DNA of 64,000 bases from Pomphorhynchus laevis (taxonomy: Eukaryota > Acanthocephala > Palaeacanthocephala > Echinorhynchida > Pomphorhynchidae): positions 62,001 through 126,000 of the forward strand of contig WNNJ02002276.1 in the NCBI GenBank assembly GCA_012934845.2, written 5' to 3'. The notes beneath the pieces were generated by a model, which saw nothing but the letters and a program-made list of their open reading frames with translations, was not told the DNA's origin and did no database searches. Position numbers and translations under genes: made by a program. Below are positions 34,530-47,600 of this stretch, piece after piece. Position 1 is the first letter of the stretch, and the number at the start of each line of letters is the position of its first letter.

Positions 34530-35460
34530 AGATCAGATAACTGAGTCTGCGTATTTTATACTATATTAGTTGAAAATAAAGATAAATAATTTTAAGTAAT
34601 AAATAATTATGTAAGATTTTATACAATTTATATTTATGTAACGATAAAATATATTATTAAAATTTAAAATATAAATTAATTTTTATGAATTGACTAATAA
34701 ATAATACACAATGCACATGAATAAAGATTAGAGGTCATCATTAGGAACTGCTATGTTAACAGGTTTCGACAACTATTCATAATCATTTCATTTTATGAGA
34801 ATCATTTAATAAGAAATAGAAACAAAATTCATCAAAATTTCTTGTAAATTAGAAAAATAATAATGTCGTATCAATAATACATAGTTTCCGTATTTCTGAC
34901 AGACGTTATATTACCAGGAAAACAAAGTCGACAAATCAATAATAACTTGTCAGTAGAACAAATCAGATCAGATAATTGAGTCTGTGTATTTTATACTATA
35001 TATAAATAAAAATAAAGATAAAAAATAAATAATAAAAAATAAATAATAAGGTTATTTAACCCCCTTATTAAATAACCTGATTTAATAAGGTTAAATAAGA
35101 TGCTATACAGTTTATATTTAAATATCGATAACATTTAAAATTAAAATTTAAAATAAAAATCAATTTTAATGAATTGACTAATAAATAGCATACCATGTAT
35201 CAATAAGGATAAGAGGTCATCAAGGAGGAACTGCTATGTAATCAGTCTTCGGCCCCTATTCCTCGATGCAACGTAGAAGCGGGGACAGATACATTCTAAC
35301 GACGTGTTTACTCTTATGAAAATTACTTATCTAGTGTATATTATTCTAATATGTGGGGCTAAATGAATGCTAATATTGTAAATTTTAATATTGTTTAATA
35401 TTTGGTTGATCCATTATTTGAAATAGAAAAAAATCATCAAACTTGCTTAAATATTATCAT
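34530..35460 (-). repeat. Penelope-type terminal-repeat copies (two)
   Basis: Two units, about 34530-34930 and 34965-35460. Each starts with GATCAGATAA(C/T)TGAGTCT and TATTTTATACTATAT, then has AATTGACTAATAAATA, (GT)CATCA(A)GGAGGAACTGCTATG and a GGCCCCTATTCC-type hairpin. They are the same family as the pieces at 27105-28120 and 57215-59310. No RT sequence is recognised between them, so they resemble solo terminal repeats. Confidence 0.7.
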
Positions 35461-38400
35461 AGATATAATAATGTTATATATATAATTAAAAAATCGGCAA
35501 GAGATTATTAAAAACTGACTCGTGATATAACTTTAAAAGAACTATAATATTACAATGTATCTGGCAATGATGATGTTTTGGGTTTAAAAACATAGACCAA
35601 TACCCTGTTTAGCTACTTTGGAAATTTATAATCTTAATAATAACTATTTATTTTATATTCTCAATGAATTTATAAGTTAATATAACAATAAATATCACAT
35701 AATGATGTGGAAATTTCAAATAAATCAATTACTTATAATTAAAGATGTGATAATTAGGGTTAATTAATAACCTGATAATTAACAAATCAGGTCATTAATT
35801 AACTTTAATTAATGTTAATTAATATTAATCAAATTAATATCAAATTAAATTACAATGATAATTTTAATTAATGATGCGAAGCATCATTAAGTCAAGCGTC
35901 GCCATATGGTTAAGTTATAAATTTGTTGTTCACACAAAAAATATTAACTGATCAACGGAGAGAGTGAATATAATGTTTATTGAAATCGAATTGTAGATAA
36001 TTATTTTAAAAAATTGCTAATTATATGATGATTAATATATCGCAGAAGTTCAAACGATTAGGGAACAACTAATCGTTTAAATTTCTGCATATAACTAGCA
36101 ATTTTCTAAAACTGATTTAATAATTTTATCCTGATGATGATAATAGCTATCGAAAATTCGATATCAATAAAAAATATATTCACTTTCTCTTTTGATCATT
36201 AAGCCACATGGTTATTTCAGCAATTAAGTTAAAACATTAAATTAATATTAAATATAATTGAACGATTATAAACACAATTGAAATGCATACCAATGTTGAT
36301 TGTTAACAACTCTCATCTACAAAACAGCGACTATTGGCTTTCGATGAAACAGTTTGACCAATGGGAAATAATAATTAATTTTCTACGATAACAGATTGTT
36401 CGTGTGTAGCTATTGTTTCAAATTGAAGACTGCAATTATATTTAAAATATTCAATTTATTTAAGAACTTCTTGAAAAGATTGTACAAGCACAACACTTAA
36501 AAATACCAGTGGATATACATAATTCAATCATCCAGAAACGAATATTTCATTCATCCAGAAACAGAAAAATTGTATAAGAAAATTTTCTTTTTTAATTTTA
36601 TTTTTGTATACAAAAGTGAAGTTAATAAGAATTTAAGGTTGTAATTTTAATTATTTATTAATTGTTTATTAATTATTAAATAGTTAAATTAATTAAATTT
36701 ATTAATTATTTGTTAATTTTAATAATTATTATTTTATTTATAATTTTTACATTAATGAATGCGATGCATGCACATTGATTCCTCAGAACATGAATTTATT
36801 ATAAAAGATTATTAAATAATCTTTTATCTTTAATAAATAAAAAATAATAAATAATTCATCAGAACGGATAATATAATAAAAGTCTATAATGAAAAATAAC
36901 ATATATAAATATAAAATACTTCTAAAAATATATATTTTATATATAAAATACTATATAAAGAATACTATATTTAATAAACTATAATGTTGCCATGTCTCCG
37001 TCAAAGATGGTGTTTAGGGTATATGAAGAGAAATCAAAAACCTTGTTTAGCTATTTATCCATAATAAATGAAAAATAATAAATAATTCATCAGAACGGAA
37101 ATATAATAATAACTTTAAATAGATATATATTTACTATATAAATAATAAATATTTCATAAATTGCAACTGATAACCTCAACATGATAATGCTTGAAATTTG
37201 GGTCGAAACATGTTTTAAGTCGACACACAGTTTCGTTTTACTATATATACACGCTATTAAATAATATTTTGAACAGAATAAATGTAAATAAATAAAATAT
37301 ATTAATATGTAGTAATGATTCTAGCACTCTGAGAACTTATAATTTTGGTAGATTTAAGAGACATCATACAAACAAATCTAATATTTACAGAATTATGTTT
37401 AAGTTATAGTATTCTATTCAGCATACTACAACTTTATTTTTATCTCCACTAATGATTAATATTAAATATCACAAAATATGAAAAATATAACATTAAAAAG
37501 ACATTATAACATTATTATATTAAAGCATTAAGTTTATATTCGAGAAGATAAAAAGATTAAACATTATAGTTTTATACAAATACCCACAATTTTCGTTCTA
37601 ACACAAAGTATGTTAAATATCCCCTTATTTTATAAAATTAGTTTAACAATTAGCTTCGTTGATATTTAAGGCTGCTGAAACAACGGAATATTTATCTTTT
37701 ACATAAAAAGAAATAGATTAAAAGACTTTTTATACAGAACAGTTTAATAAATACTTGTCAGTCATAGTTTTGTTCATTTATAGTCAGATAACTTTGTTTC
37801 GTATTTTTGTGCAATTATAATCCTCAGTAGCATATTGACTAATAAAATTATTAATAATAAATTATTAAATTAAAATTAAAATAAAAATTACAACATAACA
37901 AGTTGTAAACAAAATAAATTTAAATTGCTGAAGCATAAGGTTAGACACTTAATGTGAGATACTCTTGTTTCATATTTTCAATGAAATTACAATAACACAA
38001 ATTAAATTAAAACACAAAGTTGTGTCGTTCAATTGGCTTTGCAATTTAAAAACTGGGATATGCAATTTCAGACAACAATTACAACTAAAGAAAAACAATT
38101 CATGTATTTGTACAGTGAAGATCGCATCTCTATAATTAGTGAACATAGAATAGGCTAGTATTGAACATTATCAGTGTGCAATCACTTGGGAAAACCCCGA
38201 CATATATGGTAGCGCCAAATTAATGAAATTTACCAATCCTATTAAAACAGCTCATAAAAATAGAGTAATTTCATCTCATCGATAACTATCGCTTAATAGA
38301 TACATTTGAAACTTGAAACTGATGTATAGTGACAGATGTTTTCAGGAGGATGGTATAAGATTTAATCACAAAGGCTTTCACTTTTAGTGGACAAAATTTC

Positions 38401-38477
38401 ATCATGAAGTTTACACGTTATAGTGTCTAAATACATGGCTTGAAAGACAATCGAAATTTGAAACGCTTCAATAATAA
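35461..38477. other. AT-rich spacer
   Basis: No gene recognised. It contains a long imperfect inverted repeat and a hammerhead-like motif at 36009-36165. It also has short direct repeats, for example AAATAATTCATCAGAACGGA near 36850 and 37080, and CCTGTTTAGCTA/CTTGTTTAGCTA near 35600 and 37050. Confidence 0.5.
36009..36165 (+). ncRNA. Hammerhead-like motif preceded by a long hairpin
   Basis: CTGATGA (36131-36137), one T, GATA/TATC stem II (36139-36142 and 36148-36151) with loop ATAGC, then GAAA (36152-36155). The layout, including the extra T, equals the motif at 14775-14812. Stem II is shorter, and the nucleotides after GAAA do not form a clean stem III. Upstream, GCAGAAGTTCAAACGATTAG pairs with CTAATCGTTTAAATTTCTGC (36042-36088, 18 of 20), flanked by a further A/T-rich inverted pair (AATTGCTA.../...TAGCAATT). 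It is likely a terminal-repeat remnant of a Penelope-like element whose coding part is gone. Confidence 0.5.
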
Positions 38478-38836
38478 ATCGGAATAATCAAAATGTATAA
38501 ATTTGAAGTAAATAAATATGCGTTTATGGGAAATTGCAACAATACTTGTATAAAACAGCGATCCTATGGACACTAGAACTATAAGGAATATCAATTTATG
38601 ATGTTTTAATAAAGATTATTTATTAATCTTTTTATCATAAATGTTTCAACTATTATTTAAATAATTTTCAATAATCACAATCGAAATTTGAAACGCTTCA
38701 ATAATAAATGCATTTAGCGAATTTTAGTGAAACTTACGAGACTAGTATCGAATGAATGCTTATTTATAATCATGACAATAGACTTAATATATATTTATAT
38801 TTAATATATTATACTTAATATTAAAAAAATATTTTT
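38478..38836. repeat. Direct segmental duplication, copy 2
   Basis: Near-identical partner of 33798-34153, same orientation. Immediately before it, CAATCGAAATTTGAAACGCTTC (38449 on) repeats a part that also lies inside the block. So this copy has a small additional tandem piece at its left edge. Confidence 0.85.
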
Positions 38837-39439
38837 AATAATATTTAATTATATTTATATGATAAAACAATTAATTTTATAATCTTAATATTTTATTTTA
38901 TCCGGCTATAAATCTTGTAAGGTTAGTAGCTGCCAGGTTAGTAAATTGTGAGTTATTAAGCGATGGGTGGTTTTACTAATTGTTAATAGCAGCTTGGTAA
39001 ACATATCATATTTATTTATATTAATATTTATTAATATAAATATGTTATATTAATATATAAATATATTATAAATATATTTATAAATATAATTATAAATATA
39101 TTTTATTAATATTTATCATATTATATTTCAATTCTTCTTAAGTGAAATTAGCAAGAATATAAGATAGTAGAGTTTGTTAGTTATTAATTATTTACGTTCT
39201 AAATTATTTACGGTCGATAATGATTATACATGCCAATCTAGTAAGCTGAGATTTATTCAAGGAAAGTCACTAGGATATATATACATTCCAATGCACAAAG
39301 TCAATTCGTAGCCAATATATAAACTAAAAATACAGGAACACAAGGGATCAAAATGCAAATTGTGTGATTCCATCTCTAATGATGATCTAATTAAGATCAT
39401 CATTATATACTGATCATCATCTATAATGATAATCTATAT

Positions 39440-40860
39440 AATTAAGTCACTTATTATATATTCAGTATATGCATATCATGATATGCATATATCATATATG
39501 CATATATACTGAATATATGAGTAGCAGACATCATTTCACACATATTTGTCTCAACACCACGTGATTAATTTAAATTAAATTCGGATTTTGGCGGTATCGG
39601 CAACTGACGATTTGTAATTACGACGAAACGGTAAGCATTACGATTGCTCGTGTCAACTTCATTTGGTGTCTACAGATATGCAACTAAACTACCTGACAAA
39701 ATAGTTTATTTAGTACCAATCCTTGTTTTTACTAAAGGAAGTTACGGAGAAAAATTATAATCCTGATGGTACTCTGCTCGTTTTCTACTGCCAAGCGAAG
39801 TCGAGAGCACATTTAAAAATGTACCTATGATTATGTAATGCTTTTGAAACTAATAATATCATTTTTTCGTGTAAATATATACGTATTCACTTTCATAACG
39901 AAACGAAAATATCGTTTCGTTAGTTACAGTAGTAGTTGTAATTTGAATAAAACGTGTCATTTCTGTGAATAATTCAATTTATCAGATTACATTACTTGTG
40001 ATTTGGGTTTCGTTCAACAAGTACATATTCAGCATTGACAATCAAACTACGTTTAACTTAAATAAGTAGATGAGGCAAATCAGATCAATTAACTGAGTCT
40101 ACATATCGTGACATACATAAATTTAAAAATTGTAAATGTCAAAATACTATTTTTTAATTTTTAGGATAAGATCATTTTATTTGTTCTAAAGTTGGTATTA
40201 TTATCAACATCGTGTGGTGTTGGTAAATTCTCAAAGTATAGTATGTCAGTGGGATTTCCTGGTTGTGTATTTCCGAGCCCATTTGATTGAATTTTAGATA
40301 ATCTGTTCAAAACGTGTTCCAGGACGCATTTTGCAGGGCTCAAAACTTTCGATAATAACGTGAAAAATCCAAATCATGATGAAAAATAATAAATTTTCTA
40401 GTTTAAAATAGAAAAGTTAATGAAAATCAATTCATACAGTGATATCATAATTATCAATCATTCAGTGACCCCTGCCTTTATGATCACCAACGTTTAGTAG
40501 GAAATTATTATACCGTATAGGGTTACCTTATGCTCAGATTACCTTCACGATTTGCCTGCCAAATTTTAAGTTTTATTTTGTCTAGACAATGTAATGGATG
40601 GTATTATATGGTAACGTGTTTATCTTGAGTCTTGTCAGGTAGTTTAGTTACACCCCAAATGAAGTTGACACGAGCAATCGTAATGCTTACCGTTTCGTCG
40701 TAATTAGGAATCATTAGTTGCCGATACCGCCAAAATCCGAATTTAATTTAAATTAATCATATGGTGTTGAGACAAATATATGTGAAATGATGTCTGCTAC
40801 TCATATATTCAGTATATATAAGTAAGCCACTTATTATATATTCAGTATATGCATTTCATG
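39440..40860. mobile_element. Non-autonomous DNA transposon-like element with ~190-bp terminal inverted repeats
   Basis: The left arm (39504-39701) and right arm (40632-40817) are inverted copies of each other. Shared words, read inward, are GAGTAGCAGACATCATTTCAC, TTTGTCTCAACACCA, TCGGATTTTGGCGGTATCGG, TTACGACGAAACGGTAAGC, GAAGTTG (as CAACTTC) and ACTAAACTACCTGACAA. They match almost throughout, with one ~10-nt indel. About 930 bp lie between them. Outside the arms, CACTTATTATATATTCAGTATATGCAT occurs as a direct repeat at both ends (about 39449 and 40830). No transposase is recognised. A 60-codon minus-strand open frame (40343-40161) and a piece of Penelope terminal repeat (40075-40110) lie inside. 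Confidence 0.85.
40161..40343 (-). CDS. Unrecognised open frame inside the TIR element
   Basis: Sixty residues including PAKCVLEHVLNRLSKIQSNG and NPTDILYFENLPTPHDVD. The composition (balanced, non-repetitive, Leu heptad-like spacing at the start) looks more protein-like than other short frames in this A/T-rich region. I recognise no domain. It could be an exon of a transposase, a captured host exon or chance. No start or splice signal is convincing. Confidence 0.25.
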   Translation of the reverse strand: MSPAKCVLEHVLNRLSKIQSNGLGNTQPGNPTDILYFENLPTPHDVDNNTNFRTNKMILS

Positions 40861-41828
40861 TATTGCAAATCATCCATTAGATTAAATTACCTAATTGTCA
40901 AATTGAATGACAATTTTTGTATATGTACATCGCTTATGCTGACGATAAAACAGGGATAATAGTCCAAAAGTAAAAATTACAAATAACAGTTTTTGTAGCA
41001 AACAAACAACCTGTCAGGTAGTTGGCTTGTTTACAAGAGCATGTAGTTGAGAGATTTTGAATGGCCATTAATTGCCCCATAAGGCAATTATCTACATATC
41101 AGTATGGTATATAAATCATGATAAAGCATTGAATAAATAACCACTGACTTGTTTGAAACCAAATATTATTTCTAATTAAGTGAATTCGTAGCAAATATTC
41201 AAAATCTTAATTTATCGCATAAATAAACATTTTCAAAAATACCTACTATTTAATCGTAAAAATGCGTTTGGACATGCATTCATATATTTGGGTATTTTAA
41301 TAGCCGAGAGCATTTTCGTTTTGGATTGAAAAAAAGAAGAATGGGAGTCTTATCTTTTATGTCCTTTATGTAAGACAGGTACAATATTTCTGTATTAAAT
41401 ATGGACAATATTATAGTGTATTAATTTATTTAATGGAAAATTTATTGATCGGGTAGAATTTGGATTTGCTTAAAACGAAAAGAGCAGCAATTTTGAGATA
41501 TTATTTTAAATACCATTAAAAATATAGTTTCATGTAGAATAATTTAAACTTGAATATTTTCGTTTCTACCCTAAAATTTTGTATTAGATCAATCACATTC
41601 AAAGATTTTAGTTCTAGAAATCACATAATTTTAAACAATTTTTTCATTGCTTAATTATTTTGCGTTTAATTTGATATAAAAATTGTTTGTAGCGATTTTA
41701 ATTCATAATTATGTATCTTTCGATCTTTAAATAAATGACACATTTATCAGTATTATATGGATGACAAAGTTCTTGGCAAGCTGATAGCAATTAGATTTAC
41801 AAATAGTAAAATCAATTACAAAAATTTT
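40861..41828. other. AT-rich spacer
   Basis: Nothing recognised; no open frame of note. Confidence 0.45.
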
Positions 41829-41859
41829 TTAAACGAGATGCTTTCTAAAATAAAATGAA

Positions 41860-42232
41860 CGTTCGCTGTCTGACGCGGACCTAGTGTATGTATGGCGGTC
41901 ACTGTCTATACCTGGACATGTTTCGAAGTTTATGTTTACAATTCGTCCACCGGGTCGACTACGAGGCCACAGACTTATGATAAAGCGCAGGATCCGTCCC
42001 AAAACAAATTGTGTTACGATAAGTGATCGCATTGCTGACCTGTGGAACAATCTTCATGCATCGACAATCGACAGAGGTACTGTCCGGAAGTTCAAGGCAA
42101 TTATTAAATCACGACAATGAAAGTTTCACCTTTTTTTTCTTTTTTTCTGATTTTTATGTTTTGAGCTATGTGATCCAGCCAATTTGAGCTTATACTCCTG
42201 GGCTGTTGTAACAATAATAAAATATATTAATG
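41860..42232 (+). mobile_element. CR1-like LINE, short 3' fragment
   Basis: The frame 41884-42120 encodes 78 residues typical of the end of a LINE ORF2: PPGRLRGHRLMIKRRIRPKT, then TISDRIADLWNNLHAS and RKFKAIIKS. The 3' UTR follows, with CCAGCCAATTTGAGCTTATACTCC and a short AATAATAAAA tail near 42215-42225. It resembles the end of the LINE at 2846-4166 (RGHHLTLKTHIRPRRRFNTI...WNKLPS). Severely 5'-truncated. Confidence 0.75.
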
Positions 42233-43774
42233 GACAGTTCTTATATAAATCACAGCACCCGCATCATTGCTTATATCTTAGGCTGCAGATAATATGATCA
42301 AAAGTAATATGACCAACAAAATAATCTTTAACTCAAAATTATAACGAATTAATTAAATTCCTAATAAAAAGTAGCATATTATTTTAATAACCAGTAGACC
42401 ACTTACAAAGAGACAACCAAAAATATCTAGTATAACGGACCAGACATACTAAATTCGATTGATATACCTACAAACAATTCGTTTTTCAAAACTTCCATCA
42501 ATTTTATAAACGCCATACCACTCGCATTATAAAATGTCTGAAATGCCTTATTAATACGGTTAATTTATAATTATTTCAAAACACTCACAACATTTTCATG
42601 CCCCTATTTAGTGTTTATTTATCGCATTCTTGTCAGTGGATTTCGAGAACAATCTATTGTCGTTCTTTTGAACTATTTCAGAGAAATAACCCAAAAAATT
42701 CAAACCATTTTTATCGAGTTCATCAAACTCACAGGACAGCGTCAATTCAACACACGTTATAAACGCCTTGAATCAATTGAACAAAACTATCGACTACACT
42801 AACGTTATTTTTTCAAAAGTTCTATTTTTATCTTCGCTGTATGATAGTAGGTTCAACATTGACTGACTAGTTACTTCATGTTGTACAAGCTTCGGATATA
42901 TTAGCATATTTTTTATTATAATCATCATTAATTCCTATTTATACATTCATTATCATTGATTATTCACCACTATTTATCTCATTTTTGTCCATTAGTCATT
43001 CAATCTCCCACTCGTAACCTTCATCGAACCTACATTAATCTACAACTAGCTAAATCATTCCACTTCTATATTATTCGCTTTTAATTGCCATCTTACTCAA
43101 CCTTCTGCTTTCTACTATGTATAGAGAGTATTAATATTTCAAAACAAATGTCAGTTGTTTCTGCTAAAATCTCCTTTGGACACGTGCATTACTGAGGTTA
43201 TTAGTGTTGAAACATAATACCTTGAAGAATGATAAAAACGGAAAGGATATTTACTAATTTAAATTAGCAGTTTCATTTGGTTGACATTAATATTCGTTTA
43301 AATTCTTCATTGTTACATACTATAACAATACCAATTGTATTTAAATACGTGTAACACGATGAGATGATCTTAGGTTACACTTAAGTGCGCTATTTGTTGT
43401 CATAGGAAACGATTTAATATTATTGGTGTGGTTTTACAAGTTAATCTACATATATTTTGATAAATCGAAGAGAAATAGCGTTCAAACATTTAAAAACAAA
43501 TTGAAATCGTTGTTCTCAGTGTGCTAGTTGTCAGCTCCTCGTCAGTAACAATCTGCCTCCGTCAGATGTCGCGAGAACACTGGCTGTGTTGCCTCTCTGG
43601 ACTTAACTAGACCAGACTTAACTAGATCGATATGCCTACACAAAATATTTATCAAATCTTTAATTTCTCGAGAAACCAAAAAGACGGATATTTTCATCAA
43701 TAGCCGTATCTTTATTTTAGCTTAAGATAGAATAAAATTATAAATTATAAAATTATAAAAATGCATTCCTCAGG
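42233..43774. other. Spacer with a possible tiny LINE tail
   Basis: No gene recognised. At about 43480-43530 the + strand reads SVQTFKNKLKSLFSVC then stop, which looks like the last residues of a LINE ORF2, and GC-richer sequence follows. This is too short to claim. The open frame at 42611-42802 has no recognisable domain. Confidence 0.35.
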
Positions 43775-44395
43775 TTAAGCTGTCACATGTTTAAGAGGTT
43801 ATTCATCTCCATCGTCAGGCCACACTTGGAGTACTGCATTCAGGCTTGTTTCCCTGTCACTAAGCAAGAACTATTAGACCTGGAGTCTATTCTTAGGCGC
43901 GGATCGAGGCTCTGTATTGGCTTAAGTGGTATTGACTATTATGTACGTCTAAGTCGTATTGGGATGTTGTCGGTACGTGAGAGGTTCATATCCTTGGAAA
44001 TGCTATGTATATGGCATATGTCGAATGATGTGGTAGGTTATCCCACCGATGTAATCACTAGGCGGGTAGATCAGTTGCGGGGACATAGCAGAGTCTTGTA
44101 TAAATTTAGATTTGGCAGATTACCAAAAGTGTATAGACTCTCAAGGAGAGGAATTAACATGTGGAATTCGTTGCCTGAGGAAGTCGTTGCAGCCCCCAGT
44201 TTGAGAACGTTTAAATCACGATGCTACAAATGGATACATGAACAATGCCGCCATTCAACACTACCACTGGAATACCCTAATTAGCTACGTTGACTGACCA
44301 TTTGCTTTTGTTTTATTTTTTTATTTTTTTTGGACTCTGCCTGAATAGCCTTTTGGCTTTGGTATGTATTGGAATAATAATAATAATAAAAATAA
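43775..44395 (+). mobile_element. CR1-like LINE, 3' fragment (same family as 55110-56745)
   Basis: The frame 43787-44284 (165 residues) reads LFISIVRPHLEYCIQACFPVTKQE, RRGSRLCIG, RGHSRVLYKFRFGRLPKVYRLSRR and MWNSLPEEVVAAPSLRTFK. It parallels the C-terminal part of the intact frame at 55110-56618. The 3' UTR shares CTGCCTGAATAGCCTTTTGGCTTTG with that copy (GGCAGAATAGCCTTATGGCTAAG), and both end in AATAATAATAATAAA. The frame is open, so the insertion is fairly young. Confidence 0.85.
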
Positions 44396-44699
44396 ATAAC
44401 GCTTAAATATATAATATCTTCACTGCGAATATTATACAAGATAATAATATATAGGATATTCCATATATCTTATATAATATATGATAAATAATATATTATA
44501 CTTATATATTATAATATATACGGTTATATATACAATTATGCAATTATTCTCGTATTATTATCATTTTTAACAATAGTTTATGAGCGATATTTTAGATTAA
44601 ACGCTGCTATATATGTGGTATAATAAGGCAATTAGTCTTTATTCAACAATCTATAATTATGACATATAAATTACAATAAGATTAAATAAACTAGTTCAG
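44396..44699. other. AT-rich spacer with TATA-type simple sequence
   Basis: Runs of TATAATAT and similar. No gene seen. Confidence 0.5.
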
Positions 44700-47600
44700 A
44701 TAATATGACATTCACCCTTTTGATTTTAGCTAGTATCATATTCATGTAAATACCTAGGCGTTTTAATTAGCCTATCATAACGACTTGCAGCTATTTCCTT
44801 AACTTGAGTACAGCTTGTGTCTCGACTTTAAGCCGATCAATCTCGTCAATTAATATATCTGTAGGTGCTTCACTCACTCTGCCTTCGAAATTTGTAACAA
44901 ACAAAACCACGATTTTTTGAGGCTTTATATGTTTGTGTATGCTCTAAGCCATACTTTTCTCATTGATCGGTATTTTGTTAGAATCTGTATTTATCAGATT
45001 TTGCTCACGTTCGTCTTCTTTCTCCGCTACACTTGGGAAAGGTACAAGAAAAATCATCAATGATGGTAAGCAAGTACCGATTTTTATTACGACTTGGTAG
45101 AGGTTCCTTGAAATTCATAGATATCCTTTGAATGGCTGGGTAACTTTTATGAGATTAGTTGGTGGTAATTTATGATATTGAGGTTTAAGCCTGGCACATA
45201 TTCGACAATTTGAGATTACTTGGCGAACATCGGTAATGGAAAAAGGCAAATTCCTTGTTTGCACAAAATGCTACAAGCGTGTGACACCTGGATGACAGTA
45301 TGTGCGATAAATCTCTATTAACGTATTTAGGTCATTAGATGTACATGTTGTGCAAGTTATTCTCGACAATACATCGGCAGTGCTATTTTCGGCTCCCAGA
45401 CGATAAAATTAATCAAATGAAAATGGAGCCAATTCCATCTTCCACTGAGTCAACTTTTCATCTTCGATCTGAGTACGGTGAGTGTTTTTAAAATAAAAGA
45501 AACAGTTCTCTTATCAGCTATAATACGAAAATGTTAACCCAAAAGGTAGTGACGCCGCAATTTCAGGGCCTCCGCTATGGCTTATGCTTCTTTCTTTATT
45601 GAGGACTATAAAATAGCTGACGCTCGAAGAGTTTTATTGAAGAAGTCTACAGGGTGATCTTTCTGTGATAAAATGACATCGATAGCAAAGTAAGTTGCAT
45701 CCGTTTCCACTGTAAGTGGCTTATCGGGGTCAATTGTAGCAAGCACTGTTTCGATTATTTATTGTTGCATATATTGAAATACGTCTAATATTTCTTTTTC
45801 TACCGGGAAAACTTACGTTCAATTAATGACCGAATTCGTTTTAAATAATTCCGGTTTCATCGAGAATAATGGGCGAGCATTTCATTTTCAACAGCCTCTT
45901 TAATTCCCTCTCACTAGTTAATAATACAAATTTATTTATTAAGTTGGTTCCTTCATGTCACGAAGTGCCTTTGTTCGCTTAGGATCAGGACGAAGTTTGT
46001 TGTACTCTATTACGTAACCAAGTATAATGATACGTGTAGTAGATTCTTAACATTTTTCGATGTTTAAGTAATGTTATAGTTTCGAATTGCTTATAGCAGA
46101 TTATTTAAGTTTTTGCAATGGTCGGAGATAATGTTTTCACATACTACTAAATCGTCGAGATAGGCGTAGGCACCTGTAAGGTTTTCCTTCTGTGTTATTA
46201 GATCGATTACTCGTTGAACTCGTACAGACAGCGTCTGCTTCAAATACTGTAAATAGTCGATCAGAAAATTGGAGCTCTAATTGATGATAGACAGATTTTA
46301 AATAAACTTTACTATAAATGGCTTATCGCGATATTTGATATAAAATATGATATTTGCATATTTTTACGCGATAAGATCATAGTCAACATCTAAAGGTGTT
46401 TATCGCTATTTCCGGTGATCACCACTATTTGCGCCCGCCACGGTGCTTGACATCTTTCAATAATACACTCTTTAAACATTATTGAACTCTCAGACTTTTT
46501 AAAATCCATATGATGATGCGCATAATATCTTCTAGACTTTACAGCAATCAGATGACAATCTGTTGTCAGAGACAAAAAAAGCGATGGCGTTGTAATTTTG
46601 ATTGCGGATCTTCGTCTGTCTCTGAATCCTTCGTCTTTCTCTGAATCCTAATAAATCAAAAATAATGTGAATCCTTCCTCGACGCTTCGGCGTAGAATCT
46701 CCATCCGTATCATTAAATTTTACAATTCTACCTATCGTTGACAATGTCGTTTTCCTATGCTTCCATTTCGACAACAGACTTTCACTTAAACCTTTCGTTA
46801 GAGATAAAGTACGCTCATCTACCTTGATACTCCGCAACCTCCGTCAAGTTCGTAGATTGATCGATTTCCCTTCATGTATGACTCTCATATCTTCTCTCCT
46901 TTTTCCAGACTCGATTATTGTCTTAGTCTATTTTCCAACTCACCTAAATGCACTCTTCTTCCCCTACAACGCATCGTCAACGTAGCCGTCCGAATTCTCC
47001 TCCGTCTTCGTCGTTTTGATCATACATCCTACCATCTTGCCTCTCTCGATTTGCCTACGATTTATTGTCGTGCTCAAATTCGTCTTCTTCTCGTTGCTTT
47101 CCGCCTTGTAACTTTTCATACCCGTTCATTTCTCAACCTTTCTTTTCTCGACAATTCTCGTCCTGTTTACTGTTTCTTGCGTTCCTGTAATTACCTTCTT
47201 TTACATGTCCCGAACTACTCTACCTCTTTTGGCTTCCGCTCCTTCGTCGTGGCTGCTCTACTCTCGTGGAATCATCTGCCCATTCATATCCACCAATCAA
47301 CATCAATACCGTGCTTCAAACGCCAAATCCAATTCCATTTCAGCAATTAACTAATTAATCTGTGACTTTTGCTGTGTTCTTTTTTTGTTAGTGGTCATGT
47401 AAGCGTGCAGTTGGCACGCATTTGCCACGTTGAATAAATTATTATAGCGTTCATCATCAGCGGCGGTCGACTACCATTAAATTTTATATTAATTGATTGA
47501 TTGTAAGAAAGAAGTGGATGGTCAAGAATAATTTCACCGCATAAATTTTTTAGATATAACAAGCAAATTGGCTTGTATTCAACTCTTTTGATGGATAAAT

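Noticed and set aside
42611-42802. 63-codon + frame as a host gene fragment
   Set aside because: No family match that I recognise, no splice or start context, and repeats nearby. Left as unannotated spacer.
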